Shown here: piece by piece, positions 45,441 to 55,571 of the stretch
Layout of the letters: every line of letters begins with the position of its first letter
Numbering within the stretch: position 1 is the first letter of the stretch
Source: Sphingomonas sp. IC-11
GTDB taxonomy: Bacteria; Pseudomonadota; Alphaproteobacteria; Sphingomonadales; Sphingomonadaceae
DNA: 64,000 nucleotides
Reading direction: 5' to 3'
Assembly (NCBI RefSeq): GCF_021043365.1
Contig: NZ_JAJNDU010000001.1
Span: 1,574,164 to 1,638,163, forward strand
Translations under genes and position numbers: made by a program
Notes under the pieces: generated by a model
Told to the model about the DNA's origin: nothing
Database searches by the model: none
The model's input: the letters and a program-made list of their open reading frames with translations, nothing else

Positions 45441-45594
45441 GATGTGTCTCTCCCGATTGATTTACCGGAAGGCGTATCGCGCGAAGGCGACGAGCACAAC
45501 AAAAGTTATGCTGCCTTACCAGCTGCCAGCTTCGAGCTGCGCCTGTCGAAGAGCGTGCCCACCGGCACGTTCCGTCCGATGTAGGAGCCTCCGC

Positions 45595-46710
45595 CTATCC
45601 GCGGCAGAGCGGCGGCGCGCCCTTGTCCAGCGCCAGATCCGCGTCCGAGAACTGGATCGGCGTGCGCAGCCCCGCAATCGGCCGCGTGTCGTTCACCGGC
45701 AGCACCATCCCGCGTGCCTGCACCTGCGGATCGTTCAGCGCCTGCTCGACGGTGTTGATCGGCCCCGCGGGCACCCCCGCCACCTCCAGCTTCGCCAACA
45801 GGTCGTCACGCGTAAACGTGCGGCAGCGCTCCTCGATTAGCGCGAACAGCGGCACACGATGCTCGATCCGGCCGGCATTGGTGTCCCAGCGCGGATCCGG
45901 GCCGATGCCGACGATCGCGGCAAAGCGGTGATATTGCGCGTCATTGCCCACCGCCAGGATGAACCAGCCGTCGCTGGTCGGAAACACCGCATAGGGGCTG
46001 ACGTTCGCATGGGCATTGCCCATCCGCGCCGGGTTCTCGCCGCTGGCAAAATAGTTCGCGGCCTGATTGGCGAGCACCCCGACCATCGTGTCGAGCAACG
46101 CACAATCCACCTGCTGCCCCCGCCCCGTCCGAGCACGCATCATCAGCGCCGCCTGAATGCCGATCGTCGCATACAGCCCCGTCATGATGTCGGCGAAGGC
46201 GACGCCGATCTTCTGCGGCGCACCGTCCGGCTCGCCGGTCAGCGACATGATCCCGCCCATCCCCTGGATGATGAAATCATAGCCGGCGCGATGGGCATAG
46301 GGCCCGGTCTGGCCGAAGCCGGTGATCGAGCAATAGACGAGGCGCGGATGATCCGGCGCGAGGCTGGCGTAATCGAGCCCGTATTTGGCGAGCCCGCCGA
46401 CCTTGAAGTTCTCGATCACCACGTCGGCATCGGCGATCAGCGCCTTCACACGCGCCACGTCCTCGGCCTTGGTGAAATCGGCGACGATGCTTGCCTTGCC
46501 GCGGTTGCAGGCGTGGTAATAAGCCGCCGCCCGGTCGCCCTGATGCTCCACGAACGGCGGGCCCCAGGTGCGCGTATCGTCGCCCGCGGGGCTCTGCACC
46601 TTGATCACCTCGGCGCCGAGGTCAGCCAGGATCTGCCCGGCCCAGGGCCCCGCCAGGATGCGGGCAAGCTCGACCACCTTAATGCCCTTGAGCGGTGTTT
46701 CCTTGGTCAT
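45595..46710 (-). CDS. gcdG: CaiB/BaiF CoA-transferase, probable glutarate CoA-transferase
   Basis: A 371-residue class III CoA-transferase: LKGIKVVELARILAGPWAGQILADLGAEVIKV, RLVYCSITGFGQTGPYAHRAGYDFIIQGMGG, and the catalytic Asp in AFADIMTGLYATIGI. It lies directly downstream of glutaryl-CoA dehydrogenase, the gcdH-gcdG arrangement in which GcdG moves CoA from succinyl-CoA to glutarate. The gene symbol rests on this context plus family; another dicarboxylate could be the acceptor. Between the two genes is an 88-base palindromic element. Confidence 0.85.
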   Translation of the reverse strand: MTKETPLKGIKVVELARILAGPWAGQILADLGAEVIKVQSPAGDDTRTWGPPFVEHQGDRAAAYYHACNRGKASIVADFTKAEDVARVKALIADADVVIENFKVGGLAKYGLDYASLAPDHPRLVYCSITGFGQTGPYAHRAGYDFIIQGMGGIMSLTGEPDGAPQKIGVAFADIMTGLYATIGIQAALMMRARTGRGQQVDCALLDTMVGVLANQAANYFASGENPARMGNAHANVSPYAVFPTSDGWFILAVGNDAQYHRFAAIVGIGPDPRWDTNAGRIEHRVPLFALIEERCRTFTRDDLLAKLEVAGVPAGPINTVEQALNDPQVQARGMVLPVNDTRPIAGLRTPIQFSDADLALDKGAPPLCRG

Positions 46711-46714
46711 CTCT

Positions 46715-46802
46715 CGTCACCCTGGCCTTGAGCCGGGTCCCGCTCACCCTTCTTCCCGGCAGATGAAATGGGAGCGGGACCCCGGATCAGATCCGGGTGA
46801 CG
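46715..46802. repeat. Long imperfect palindrome, dispersed-element type
   Basis: Two 31-base arms (46715-46745 and 46772-46802) are imperfect inverted repeats: the left begins CGTCACCCTGG and ends GGGTCCCGCTC, and the right is its near complement around a 26-base loop. This looks like the GTCACCC...GATCCGGG-type intergenic repeats scattered in sphingomonad genomes. Confidence 0.75.
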
Positions 46803-46806
46803 AAAC

Positions 46807-47991
46807 TCAGAACGCGGCGATTCCCGTGATCGCCCGGCCCAGGATCAGCGCATGCACGTCATGCGCGCCCTCATAGGTGTTCACCGTTTCCAGGTTCATC
46901 ACGTGGCGCATCACCTGATATTCGCCCGAGATGCCGTTGCCGCCGTGCATGTCACGCGACACGCGGGCGATATCGAGCGCCTTGCCGACGTTGTTGCGCT
47001 TCACGATCGAGACCATTTCCGGCGCGAACCGCCCCTCGTCCATCAGCCGCCCGACGCGCAGTGAGGCCTGCAGTCCGAGCGCAATCTCGGTCTCCATGTC
47101 TGCCAGCTTCTTCTGGTAAAGCTGGGTCGCCGCCAGCGGCCGCCCGAACTGGTGGCGATCGAGGCCGTACTGCCGCGCGGCGTGCATGCAGAATTCCGCC
47201 GCGCCCATCGCGCCCCAGCTGATGCCGTAGCGAGCGCGGTTGAGGCAGCCAAACGGCCCCTTGAGGCCCTGAACATCGGGGAGCAGCGCATCCTCACCCA
47301 CCTCGACATCATCCAGCACGATCATGCCGGTGATCGAGGCGCGCAAGGACAGCTTGCCCTCGATCTTCGGCGCCGACAGCCCCTTCATGCCCTTCTCGAG
47401 CACGAAGCCGCGAATGCCGCCGCCATGCGCATCGCTCTTCGCCCACACGACGAACACGTCGGCGATCGGCGCGTTCGAGATCCAGGTCTTGCTGCCACTG
47501 ATGCGGTAGCCGCCGTCGGTCTTCACCGCGCGGGTCTTCATGCCGCCGGGGTCGGATCCCGCATCCGGCTCGGTCAGGCCAAAGCAGCCGATCCACTCGC
47601 CGCTCGCGAGCTTGGGCAGATATTTGCGCTTCTGCTCTTCCGAGCCATAGGCATGAATCGGGTACATCACGAGGCTGGACTGGACGCTCATCATCGAGCG
47701 GTAGCCCGAATCGATCCGCTCCACCTCGCGCGCGACCAGGCCGTAGGCGACGTACGAAGCGCCGACGCCGCCATATTCCTCCGGGATCGTCGGCCCCAGC
47801 AGGCCGAGCTCGCCCATCTCGCGGAAGATCGCGGGGTCGGTCACTTCGTTGGCGAACGCATCGATGATCCGCGGCGCCAGTTTCTCCTGCGCATAGGCGC
47901 GCGCCGTATCGCGCACCATCCGCTCGTCTTCGCTCAATTGCTCGTCGAGCAGAAACGGATCCGCCCAGTCGAACGCGCCCATGCCGGCCAT
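46807..47991 (-). CDS. gcdH: Glutaryl-CoA dehydrogenase
   Basis: A 394-residue FAD acyl-CoA dehydrogenase that oxidises and decarboxylates glutaryl-CoA to crotonyl-CoA in lysine and tryptophan breakdown. GcdH-specific stretches are [76 protein letters not shown] and the catalytic Glu in [20 protein letters not shown]. It is upstream of the CoA-transferase (probable gcdG). It starts at the ATG at 47991. Confidence 0.95.
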   Translation of the reverse strand: MAGMGAFDWADPFLLDEQLSEDERMVRDTARAYAQEKLAPRIIDAFANEVTDPAIFREMGELGLLGPTIPEEYGGVGASYVAYGLVAREVERIDSGYRSMMSVQSSLVMYPIHAYGSEEQKRKYLPKLASGEWIGCFGLTEPDAGSDPGGMKTRAVKTDGGYRISGSKTWISNAPIADVFVVWAKSDAHGGGIRGFVLEKGMKGLSAPKIEGKLSLRASITGMIVLDDVEVGEDALLPDVQGLKGPFGCLNRARYGISWGAMGAAEFCMHAARQYGLDRHQFGRPLAATQLYQKKLADMETEIALGLQASLRVGRLMDEGRFAPEMVSIVKRNNVGKALDIARVSRDMHGGNGISGEYQVMRHVMNLETVNTYEGAHDVHALILGRAITGIAAF

Positions 47992-48030
47992 AATCTACTC
48001 CACCATAGTGCCAGGAGCGAAACGCTCCGC

Positions 48031-48114
48031 CCCGTCCGGGCTAAGCCTGTCGCGGCCCGTGCCAAGCAGCATCGAGCCGAACGACACGCCCTTCGACAAA
48101 CTCAGGGCGAACGG
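48031..48114. repeat. Imperfect inverted repeat containing a CTTCGACAA(A/G)CTCAGGGCGAACGG element
   Basis: The arm 48087-48114 (CGCCCTTCGACAAACTCAGG...) matches a repeat I know from sphingomonad intergenic regions. The arm 48031-48060 is a diverged inverted copy (GGGCTAAGCCTGTCG). It lies between gcdH and the DUF6285 gene; the two stops/starts around it face away. Confidence 0.6.
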
Positions 48115-48140
48115 AGATGATCGTTATGGCCTATAGTGCT

Positions 48141-48494
48141 TCAGGCGGGCGCGCCAAGCGTATGGGCATATTTGGGCTGGTCGATCGCGATCGTGTCCAG
48201 CGCCGTCGCCTTGAGATGCGCCACCAGAGCAGGGTCGTCAGGGGCGATCGCCCCGCTGCGGATCGCCTCCACCAGCGCCTTGTCCAGCTCGTCACGCGTG
48301 CCGTCCCGGTTCAGCAGCGCGCGCATCCGCCCTACCGCGCGCGCATCCGCAGTCGGGCTCATCGCCATGTCGCGCGCCGCAATCTCCAGCGCATTTCGCG
48401 CCACGCGAAGGCCAAAGACGCTCGCGCTGCCATCCACCGGCAGCCATTGCGCGACCCCTGCCACCAGTTCCTGCGCCGTAGGATGCGTGATCAT
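48141..48494 (-). CDS. DUF6285-type small protein, LvaB-like
   Basis: A 117-residue protein with PTAQELVAGVAQWLP at the N-terminus, LRVARNALEIAARDMAM and DDPALVAHLKATALDTIAIDQPKY. It resembles the small partner (LvaB type) of the aminoglycoside-phosphotransferase-like acyl-CoA kinase. It overlaps that kinase gene by ATGA (48491-48494), as expected for an obligate partner. Family placement is from memory of the motif and context. Confidence 0.7.
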   Translation of the reverse strand: MITHPTAQELVAGVAQWLPVDGSASVFGLRVARNALEIAARDMAMSPTADARAVGRMRALLNRDGTRDELDKALVEAIRSGAIAPDDPALVAHLKATALDTIAIDQPKYAHTLGAPA

Positions 48495-49507
48495 GCCGCG
48501 TTCCTCTCGATGATCGCCACGATGTCTGCCTCCGTTTCGGACAGCCGGCGCCCGATCACGCCGCGCTCCGGCCCGGCGCTGGGGTCGGAAGCAAAGCTTG
48601 CGTACATGCCCATCGTCATGACGCCCCATTTGAGGCTGCCGAGCATCGACCAGAAATCGACTCGCGCCGCGTTGATCGGCTCGCCGCCCGCCTCGGCATA
48701 GCCATCGAGCAGGTCCTGCACGTCGCCGAAACCGCCGACGTAGCGATCGGGCCGGCCGAACTTCCAGCTGTTGGTGCACAGCCATCCCAGATCCTCCGCC
48801 GGGTCGCCGACATGCACCAACTCCCAGTCTAGCACGGCGACGAGGCCCTCGTTGGGATCGACCATGATGTTGCCGTTCCGGAAATCGCCATGAACGAAGC
48901 GGGACGTCACCTTCTCCTTCGGCAGCCGCTTTTCCAGCCAGCGGAATGCCGCCTCGATCGTCGGGCGTACCGCGCCGGTGGCGCGCCAGGTCGCTTCGTA
49001 ATTGGCAAGGGTGGTTTCCGCGTCGGTCTGGTCGAGGCCATCAAGCGGCGCGACCGAGTGGATCCGGGCGAGCGCCGCGCCACATTGCCGCGCGAGCTTG
49101 CCGCGCGCCGGTTCGAAAGCGGGATCGCTGGTGATCTTCTTGCCCAGCGTCTCGCCGGCCACGCGGTGCATGACATAGGCCTCGTCCAGCCCGTCGGCCT
49201 CCTCGTCGCAGACATAGGTGACGATCGGTGCGGGAACGCCCGCCTCAACGGCAAGCGCGATCGCCTCCGCCTCGCGACGCAGCGGCGGTTTCGAGACGGC
49301 GGAGTTCATCACCATCCGCGTGCGGCGGCGAAGGATCAGCGGCGTCTTCGCCTCGCCCTCACCCACCGCATCGAACGCCCATGTCTCCATGCTCGCGCCG
49401 CCGGTCAGCCGTACCAGATTCTCGACCCGCTCAGCCCCGGGGGCCATGCGCGGTGCAAGCGCGGACAATCGCCGCGCCAACTCGTCTTTCGAAAGCCTCT
49501 CCGCCAT
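48491..49507 (-). CDS. Phosphotransferase, APH/ACAD10-11 type, LvaA-like acyl-CoA kinase
   Basis: A 338-residue aminoglycoside-phosphotransferase-fold kinase: LTGGASMETWAFDA (nucleotide loop), LILRRRT, the catalytic loop VHGDFRNGNIMVD, and the metal-binding VLDWELVHVGDPAEDLGWLC. This form is related to the N-terminal domain of mammalian ACAD10/11 and to LvaA, which phosphorylates 4-hydroxyacyl-CoA. The ATG at 49507 is chosen over a longer frame to 49564 that intrudes on the divergent promoter. It is divergent from an acyl-CoA dehydrogenase, the predicted partner. Confidence 0.85.
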   Translation of the reverse strand: MAERLSKDELARRLSALAPRMAPGAERVENLVRLTGGASMETWAFDAVGEGEAKTPLILRRRTRMVMNSAVSKPPLRREAEAIALAVEAGVPAPIVTYVCDEEADGLDEAYVMHRVAGETLGKKITSDPAFEPARGKLARQCGAALARIHSVAPLDGLDQTDAETTLANYEATWRATGAVRPTIEAAFRWLEKRLPKEKVTSRFVHGDFRNGNIMVDPNEGLVAVLDWELVHVGDPAEDLGWLCTNSWKFGRPDRYVGGFGDVQDLLDGYAEAGGEPINAARVDFWSMLGSLKWGVMTMGMYASFASDPSAGPERGVIGRRLSETEADIVAIIERNAA

Positions 49508-49597
49508 CGCCCCTCGGCTTGTTTGAATTAGGGGCTTTAAAATCCGTGAGAGGCCGCTACGCAAGTTAAAAGAGTCGACTTAATTCGGGAGAGGGCC

Positions 49598-50965
49598 ATG
49601 GATTTCGGATTGCCGCAGGATCTGCTCGACTATCTCAAGGAGCTGGATGCGTTCATCGAGGCGGAGATCAAGCCGCTGGAGGATGCCGACGATAACGTCC
49701 GCTTCTTCGACCACCGCCGCGAATATGCGCGGACCGATTTCGAGGCCGGCGGCCTGCCGCGCCACGAATGGGAAGAGCTGATGCGCGAGGCGAAGCGCCG
49801 CGCCGACAAGGCGGGGCATTTGCGCTTCGCGATGGATCCCAAGTTCGGCGGCAAGGGCGGGTCGAACCTGTGGATGTGCGTCATCCGCGAATATCTCGCC
49901 GCGAAGGGCCTCGGCCTCCACAACGATCTGCAGACCGAACACAGCATCGTGGCGAACAACCCGTTCGCCAAGATGTTCGACGATTTCGGCACCGAGGAGC
50001 AGAAGGAAGAGTTTATCACCGGTACGCTGAACGGCACCCGCCGGGTGACCTTCGGCCTGACCGAGCCGTATCACGGCTCCGACGCGACCCATATGGAGAC
50101 GCGCGCGGTGCCGGAATCGCGCAACGGCGTGCCCGGCTATGTCATTAATGGCGAGAAGATGTGGACGACGGGAATGCACGTCGCGACCCATTGCGCCCTG
50201 TTCGCCCGCACCAGTGGCGATGACGGCGCGGCCAAGGGCATCACCTGCTTCCTGGTGCCGACCGATGACGAGGGCGTCCAGATCGAGGAATATCTCTGGA
50301 CCTTCAACATGCCAACCGATCACCCGCGCGTCAGCTTCAAGGACGTGTGGGTGCCGGAGACGACGATCTTCGGCGATCCCGAGAACGGCCTCCCCGTCGC
50401 GCAGGCGTTCGTGCACGAGAACCGCATCCGCCAGGCCGCATCATCGCTGGGCGCCGCGACCTACTGCATCGAGGAATCGATCCGCTACGCGCGGCAACGC
50501 AAGCCGTTCGGCGAGGATCTCGCCCGCAACCAGGCGATCCAGTTCCCGCTGGTGGAACTCGCGACCCAGGCCGAGATGCTTCGCCTGCTGATCCGCAAGA
50601 CCGCGTGGGAAATGGATCAGATGCCGCACCATGAGGTGGAGAAGCGCCTCTCGGACAAGGTGTCGATGTGCAATTACTGGGGCAATCGCCTGTGCTGCGA
50701 GGCGGCGGATCGCGCAATGCAAGTCCATGGCGGCATCGGCTATTCGCGGCACAAGGCGTTCGAGCACATCTATCGCCACCACCGCCGCTATCGCATCACC
50801 GAAGGCGCGGAGGAGATCCAGATGCGCAAGGTCGCGGCCTTCCTGTTCGGCTACCTCGGCCCCCGGCGGCAGGAGTTCAAGGAACTCGACTGGAACGACG
50901 TCGACTATCGCAACAGCCAGATCCGCCCGCGCTCGGGCAAGCAGGCGCTGGGCAGCGTCTTCTGA
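49598..50965 (+). CDS. Acyl-CoA dehydrogenase, LvaC-like
   Basis: A 455-residue acyl-CoA dehydrogenase, longer than the usual 380-400 residues. It shows FGLTEPYHGSDATHMETRA, GEKMWTTGMHVATHCALFARTSG, QVHGGIGYSRHKAFEHIYRHHRRYRITEGAEEIQMRKVA and a distinct C-terminal tail to SGKQALGSVF. The Glu in ITEGAEEIQ is at the position of the usual catalytic base. The N-terminus MDFGLPQDLLDYLKELDAF has a GGGAGAGGGCC ribosome site. Pairing with the divergent kinase/DUF6285 genes suggests it handles phosphorylated hydroxyacyl-CoA. Confidence 0.9.
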   Translation: MDFGLPQDLLDYLKELDAFIEAEIKPLEDADDNVRFFDHRREYARTDFEAGGLPRHEWEELMREAKRRADKAGHLRFAMDPKFGGKGGSNLWMCVIREYLAAKGLGLHNDLQTEHSIVANNPFAKMFDDFGTEEQKEEFITGTLNGTRRVTFGLTEPYHGSDATHMETRAVPESRNGVPGYVINGEKMWTTGMHVATHCALFARTSGDDGAAKGITCFLVPTDDEGVQIEEYLWTFNMPTDHPRVSFKDVWVPETTIFGDPENGLPVAQAFVHENRIRQAASSLGAATYCIEESIRYARQRKPFGEDLARNQAIQFPLVELATQAEMLRLLIRKTAWEMDQMPHHEVEKRLSDKVSMCNYWGNRLCCEAADRAMQVHGGIGYSRHKAFEHIYRHHRRYRITEGAEEIQMRKVAAFLFGYLGPRRQEFKELDWNDVDYRNSQIRPRSGKQALGSVF

Positions 50966-52120
<1,155 letters not shown>

Positions 52121-52200
52121 GCGACGGGCCTGACATCAAATAGTTGCGCGGCACGTTCATCTGGGCCATTCCCCTCCTCCAGTCGCACTGAGGGAGGGCT

Positions 52201-54339
52201 ATGGCGAGCCTGAATGAGCGGGCCGCGCCCGACCTGACCGCATGCGATCGCGAGCCGATTCATATCCCGGGCGCGATCCAACCCCACGGATTGCTCCTTG
52301 TTGCTGATCACGCCAGCCTCGCGGTTGAGGCTGGCGCGGGATCGCTGGAGTCGGCGTTTGGCCCAGGTTGGCTCGGCGCCTCGCTTTCGGAATTGCTTGC
52401 GCAGGACGTGTCGGCCCTGTTGCAATCTGTTCCCTCAGCCGGCCCGGGCGGGTCGATCCGCGGCGCTTCCGTCGAGATGGCGGGGCAGACTTTCGACGTC
52501 ACGCTTCACCGAACAGGCGATCACTTGGTCGTCGAGCTAGAGCCTGCGTCCGAACACCCGCTGCTCGCCGGTGAGATGCTCGGCTGGATGGACGCGATCG
52601 CCGCCGGCTTTGAACGCGCGCCCAATCTCCGCACGCTTTGCGCTCGGGCGGCGAGCGCCTTTCGGACGCTGACCGGCTTCGATCGAGTGATGGTTTATCG
52701 GTTCCTTGATGACGATGCCGGCCGCGTGGTCGGGGAAGCTCGCGACGAGTCCCTCGATAGCTTCATGCACCACCACTTCCCGGCTGCCGACATACCGCGT
52801 CAGGCGCGGGCCCTGTATGTCCGAAACAGGGTGCGCGTTATCCCGGATGTCGGTTACGAACCGGCGCCACTGCGCCCGGCGCGCTACGAGTCGCTTGACC
52901 TCAGCGATGTGTCGTTGCGGAGCGTTTCGCCGATACACCTGCAGTATCTTCGCAACATGGATGTCGGCGCATCCGCCTCGATCTCGATCGTCAAGGACGG
53001 GATCCTCTGGGGCCTGATCGCCTGCCACCATCGCACCGCAAGGGCGATGCCCCTGGATGTCCGTCTCGCCGCGCTCGCTCTCGCGGGCGGTCTGGCGCGC
53101 CAGATCCGCGCTCGGGAAGAAGCCGATAGCTATCGTGAGCGGCTGTCGCTTCGGGCGGCCGAGGACTCGCTGGTACCCGCGTTCAAGCCGCCGCTCACCA
53201 GCGCCGTGGCAAGCCGTCACGATGATCTTCAGCGAATGATGGACAGCGATGGCGTGGCGGTCATCCACCCCGGCGGCATCGATCGCTATGGCCACTGTCC
53301 GGACGATGCCGCTATCGCCAGCATCGGAAATTGGCTGGCGGAGCGGAACACCACCGACGCCTTCGTCACCCACCATTTAGCCGGCCATCTCCGGGAAGCG
53401 GCAGAGTTCGCCGAGAAGGCGAGCGGAGTCATGGCGCTGCCGGTGCCGGAAGAGCAGTCGATCCTGCTTTGGTTCCGCGCCGAGCAGGTCGAAGAGATCG
53501 AATGGGCGGGCAATCCGCACAAGGGCGTCCAGCACAATCCCGACGCCATTTTGACCCCGCGCACATCCTTCGAGACGTGGCGCGAAACCGTACGCTGTCG
53601 CTCACGGCGTTGGACACTGGAGCAGACCGAGTCGGCGCATCGCCTGCGTCGGGCGTTGCGCGCAGCCAATGAAGCCAGGGAGCGCCAACGCTTGTTTCGC
53701 GAATTGGAGCGAGCCGTTACGGAAAAGGACCTCGCCCTGGCGCAAAAGGACGTGCTGATGAAGGAGGTGGACCACCGGGTTCAGAACAGCCTTCAGCTCG
53801 TGTCCGCCTTCCTCTCCTTGCAGGCGCGCGAGGCTGGTCCCGGGCCGGTGGCGGACCAGTTGATCGAGGCCCGGTCCCGGCTCTCGTCCGTAGCATTGGT
53901 TCACCGCCGGCTTTATCGCGATGACCAGATCGAGACGATCGACCTGGCGCGTTATCTCGAGGAGTTGGTCGGAGACCTGAAGGGCTCGCTGGGCGAGGAA
54001 TGGTCATCTCAGATGACGGTTGATCTTACACCCATGCTAATCCCGACCGATCGCGCGGTCAGCGTTGGCCTGATCGCATCGGAACTTGTCATCAACGCCA
54101 CCAAATATGCTTACCCCGGCGGCACCGGGCCGATCGATATCGCGTTGGAGCAGCACCGCAATCGTTTCCGCTTGATCGTGGCGGACCATGGTGTCGGCAT
54201 CACCGGGGAGCGAAGCGGGTTCGGCAGCCGGATGATGCAAGCGGTCATGGCTCGCCTCAACGGAACGCTCGACCATGCCGAAAATAGCCCCGGTTTGCGA
54301 GCGATCCTCACTGCTCCCATCGAAGACGAGCCGCGCTGA
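52201..54339 (+). CDS. bphP: Bacteriophytochrome histidine kinase (HWE/HisKA_2 type)
   Basis: A 712-residue red/far-red photoreceptor. The PAS domain has Cys15 (LTACDREPIHIPGAIQPHG), the biliverdin attachment site. The GAF domain contains FDRVMVYRFLDDDAGRVVGEA and FPAADIP (Asp197), where relatives usually have FPxSDIP. The PHY domain follows (about 325-500). The output is a HisKA_2 box EVDHRVQNSLQLVSAFLSLQ with His525, then an ATPase domain (ASELVINATKYAYP, VADHGVGI). GAGGGAGGG precedes the ATG. The convergent heme oxygenase supplies biliverdin. No cognate response regulator is adjacent. Confidence 0.95.
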   Translation: MASLNERAAPDLTACDREPIHIPGAIQPHGLLLVADHASLAVEAGAGSLESAFGPGWLGASLSELLAQDVSALLQSVPSAGPGGSIRGASVEMAGQTFDVTLHRTGDHLVVELEPASEHPLLAGEMLGWMDAIAAGFERAPNLRTLCARAASAFRTLTGFDRVMVYRFLDDDAGRVVGEARDESLDSFMHHHFPAADIPRQARALYVRNRVRVIPDVGYEPAPLRPARYESLDLSDVSLRSVSPIHLQYLRNMDVGASASISIVKDGILWGLIACHHRTARAMPLDVRLAALALAGGLARQIRAREEADSYRERLSLRAAEDSLVPAFKPPLTSAVASRHDDLQRMMDSDGVAVIHPGGIDRYGHCPDDAAIASIGNWLAERNTTDAFVTHHLAGHLREAAEFAEKASGVMALPVPEEQSILLWFRAEQVEEIEWAGNPHKGVQHNPDAILTPRTSFETWRETVRCRSRRWTLEQTESAHRLRRALRAANEARERQRLFRELERAVTEKDLALAQKDVLMKEVDHRVQNSLQLVSAFLSLQAREAGPGPVADQLIEARSRLSSVALVHRRLYRDDQIETIDLARYLEELVGDLKGSLGEEWSSQMTVDLTPMLIPTDRAVSVGLIASELVINATKYAYPGGTGPIDIALEQHRNRFRLIVADHGVGITGERSGFGSRMMQAVMARLNGTLDHAENSPGLRAILTAPIEDEPR

Positions 54340-54407
54340 CGCCGTTGGGGGCATCGCGCAACCCCGGCTGAGGTTGCCCTCACCTCGCCGGACAGAAACT
54401 GAGGCCG

Positions 54408-54923
54408 CTATGCGCGTGCGTGCCGCGTAGCGGCCTCGTAAAGCTCGAAGGTGGCAAGAGCACCCGCCACCATCTGGTCCAGCCAATGTTGGTCCCGATC
54501 GGCGGCGGCAGCGTCGATGGCATGCCGAATCGCTCGCCACTCCCCTGGCTGGTGAACGGCAGACAAATAGGCGACCGGCATTCCCGGTCCGACCTGTTTC
54601 GCCAGAACGCCGCCACCCAGACGCGATCCCTCAACCACATAAAGCGCGCCCCATTGGGACGGCCCCTGTTCATTCCTGGTACTCACAGCCAATTCCGCAG
54701 GCGAACCAAGCGCGGCAAGATCGGCAGCCAATAGCGGTGTGCGGAGTCGCAACGCTGGCCATACCGCAGCCGCCATCGCCTCCGCGTGCGGCAGCGCGCG
54801 CCCATGCGCTTCCAGGAAACGCTGGTACGACAGGGGATTGTTCAGATCATGGCCGCCGAAAACCGAGTCGACTGCCTCGTGGGACGCCGCCGTCTTTGCG
54901 CGAAGCAGAGCAATTGCTGACAT
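54408..54923 (-). CDS. bphO: Biliverdin-producing heme oxygenase
   Basis: A 171-residue bacterial heme oxygenase. The proximal heme His is in TAASHEAVD; the distal helix is WGALYVVEGSRLGGGVLAKQV, with the Gly-rich kink. It converts heme to biliverdin, the chromophore of the convergent bacteriophytochrome (68 bases between stops). The ATG at 54923 is preferred to a TTG at 54926. Confidence 0.9.
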   Translation of the reverse strand: MSAIALLRAKTAASHEAVDSVFGGHDLNNPLSYQRFLEAHGRALPHAEAMAAAVWPALRLRTPLLAADLAALGSPAELAVSTRNEQGPSQWGALYVVEGSRLGGGVLAKQVGPGMPVAYLSAVHQPGEWRAIRHAIDAAAADRDQHWLDQMVAGALATFELYEAATRHARA

Positions 54924-54967
54924 CAATGGGCGATGCCCGATCCGGGCCGGAACGTCGAGCCCTCGAC

Positions 54968-55054
54968 TGGTACGGGTGGTCGGACTCGAACCGACAATCT
55001 GTTGCCAGAGGCGGATTTTGAGTCCGCTGCGTCTACCAATTCCGCCACACCCGC
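54968..55054 (-). tRNA. tRNA-Leu (anticodon CAA)
   Basis: An 87-nt class II tRNA with a long variable arm. The acceptor GCGGGTG pairs with CACCCGT, giving an unusual G1-U72 pair. The anticodon stem GCGGA/TCCGC carries loop CTCAAAA (anticodon CAA). The T arm GTCGG-TTCGAGT-CCGAC and CCA are encoded. Confidence 0.94.
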
Positions 55055-55181
55055 GTGATCGGATGCGCGCATTGGCACAAACGATGCCGGGCCGTCCAGC
55101 CCGGACGGTGAGTAATCGCGCCTATCGAGGTGCGCCGTTTACTCCGGCAAGCACTTCCGCCTGCCCTGCACTTACTTACGC

Positions 55182-55505
55182 CTACGCCAGACCCACCGGT
55201 TTACGCACGAGCTGCGGATCAATGGGCTTGTCGAACGCGATCCCTGCGCGCCCTTCGGTCTGCCACGCGACTCGCCCGGCGAGCCACCCTAAAGCGGCAA
55301 GCTCGATCTGAATGACCGAATCGGGTGCTACTGGCTCCGGAAGCTCCACCATCAAGCCACCGCTCGATAGATTGCGGACGCGAACAGTGGTTTCGCCATC
55401 CACGCCAGCCACCTTCAGCCGCGCCAACAGAAACAGGCTGTCCCGCCCTCGATCATCACCGCCAACAGCGGTGGTGTCCAAGAATACGCCGGCCGCGGAG
55501 TCCAT
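55182..55505 (-). CDS. PilZ-domain protein (c-di-GMP binding)
   Basis: A 107-residue single PilZ domain: RDSLFLLARLKVAG with the basic N-terminal region, VRVRNLSSGGLMVELPEP (the xNLSxxG motif) and ALGWLAGRVAWQTEGRAGIAFDKPID. The usual RxxxR lies in RGRDSLFLLAR, partly changed, so c-di-GMP affinity is uncertain. The ATG at 55505 is chosen; a GTG at 55541 would add 12 residues without a ribosome site. It may respond to the GGDEF-EAL enzyme at 30606. Confidence 0.83.
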   Translation of the reverse strand: MDSAAGVFLDTTAVGGDDRGRDSLFLLARLKVAGVDGETTVRVRNLSSGGLMVELPEPVAPDSVIQIELAALGWLAGRVAWQTEGRAGIAFDKPIDPQLVRKPVGLA

Positions 55506-55571
55506 GCTCGTCAAAGTACGTCCCAATTCTTGTCGAATCACGAACGGGCCAATCCGAGCGGCCGCGCCCGA

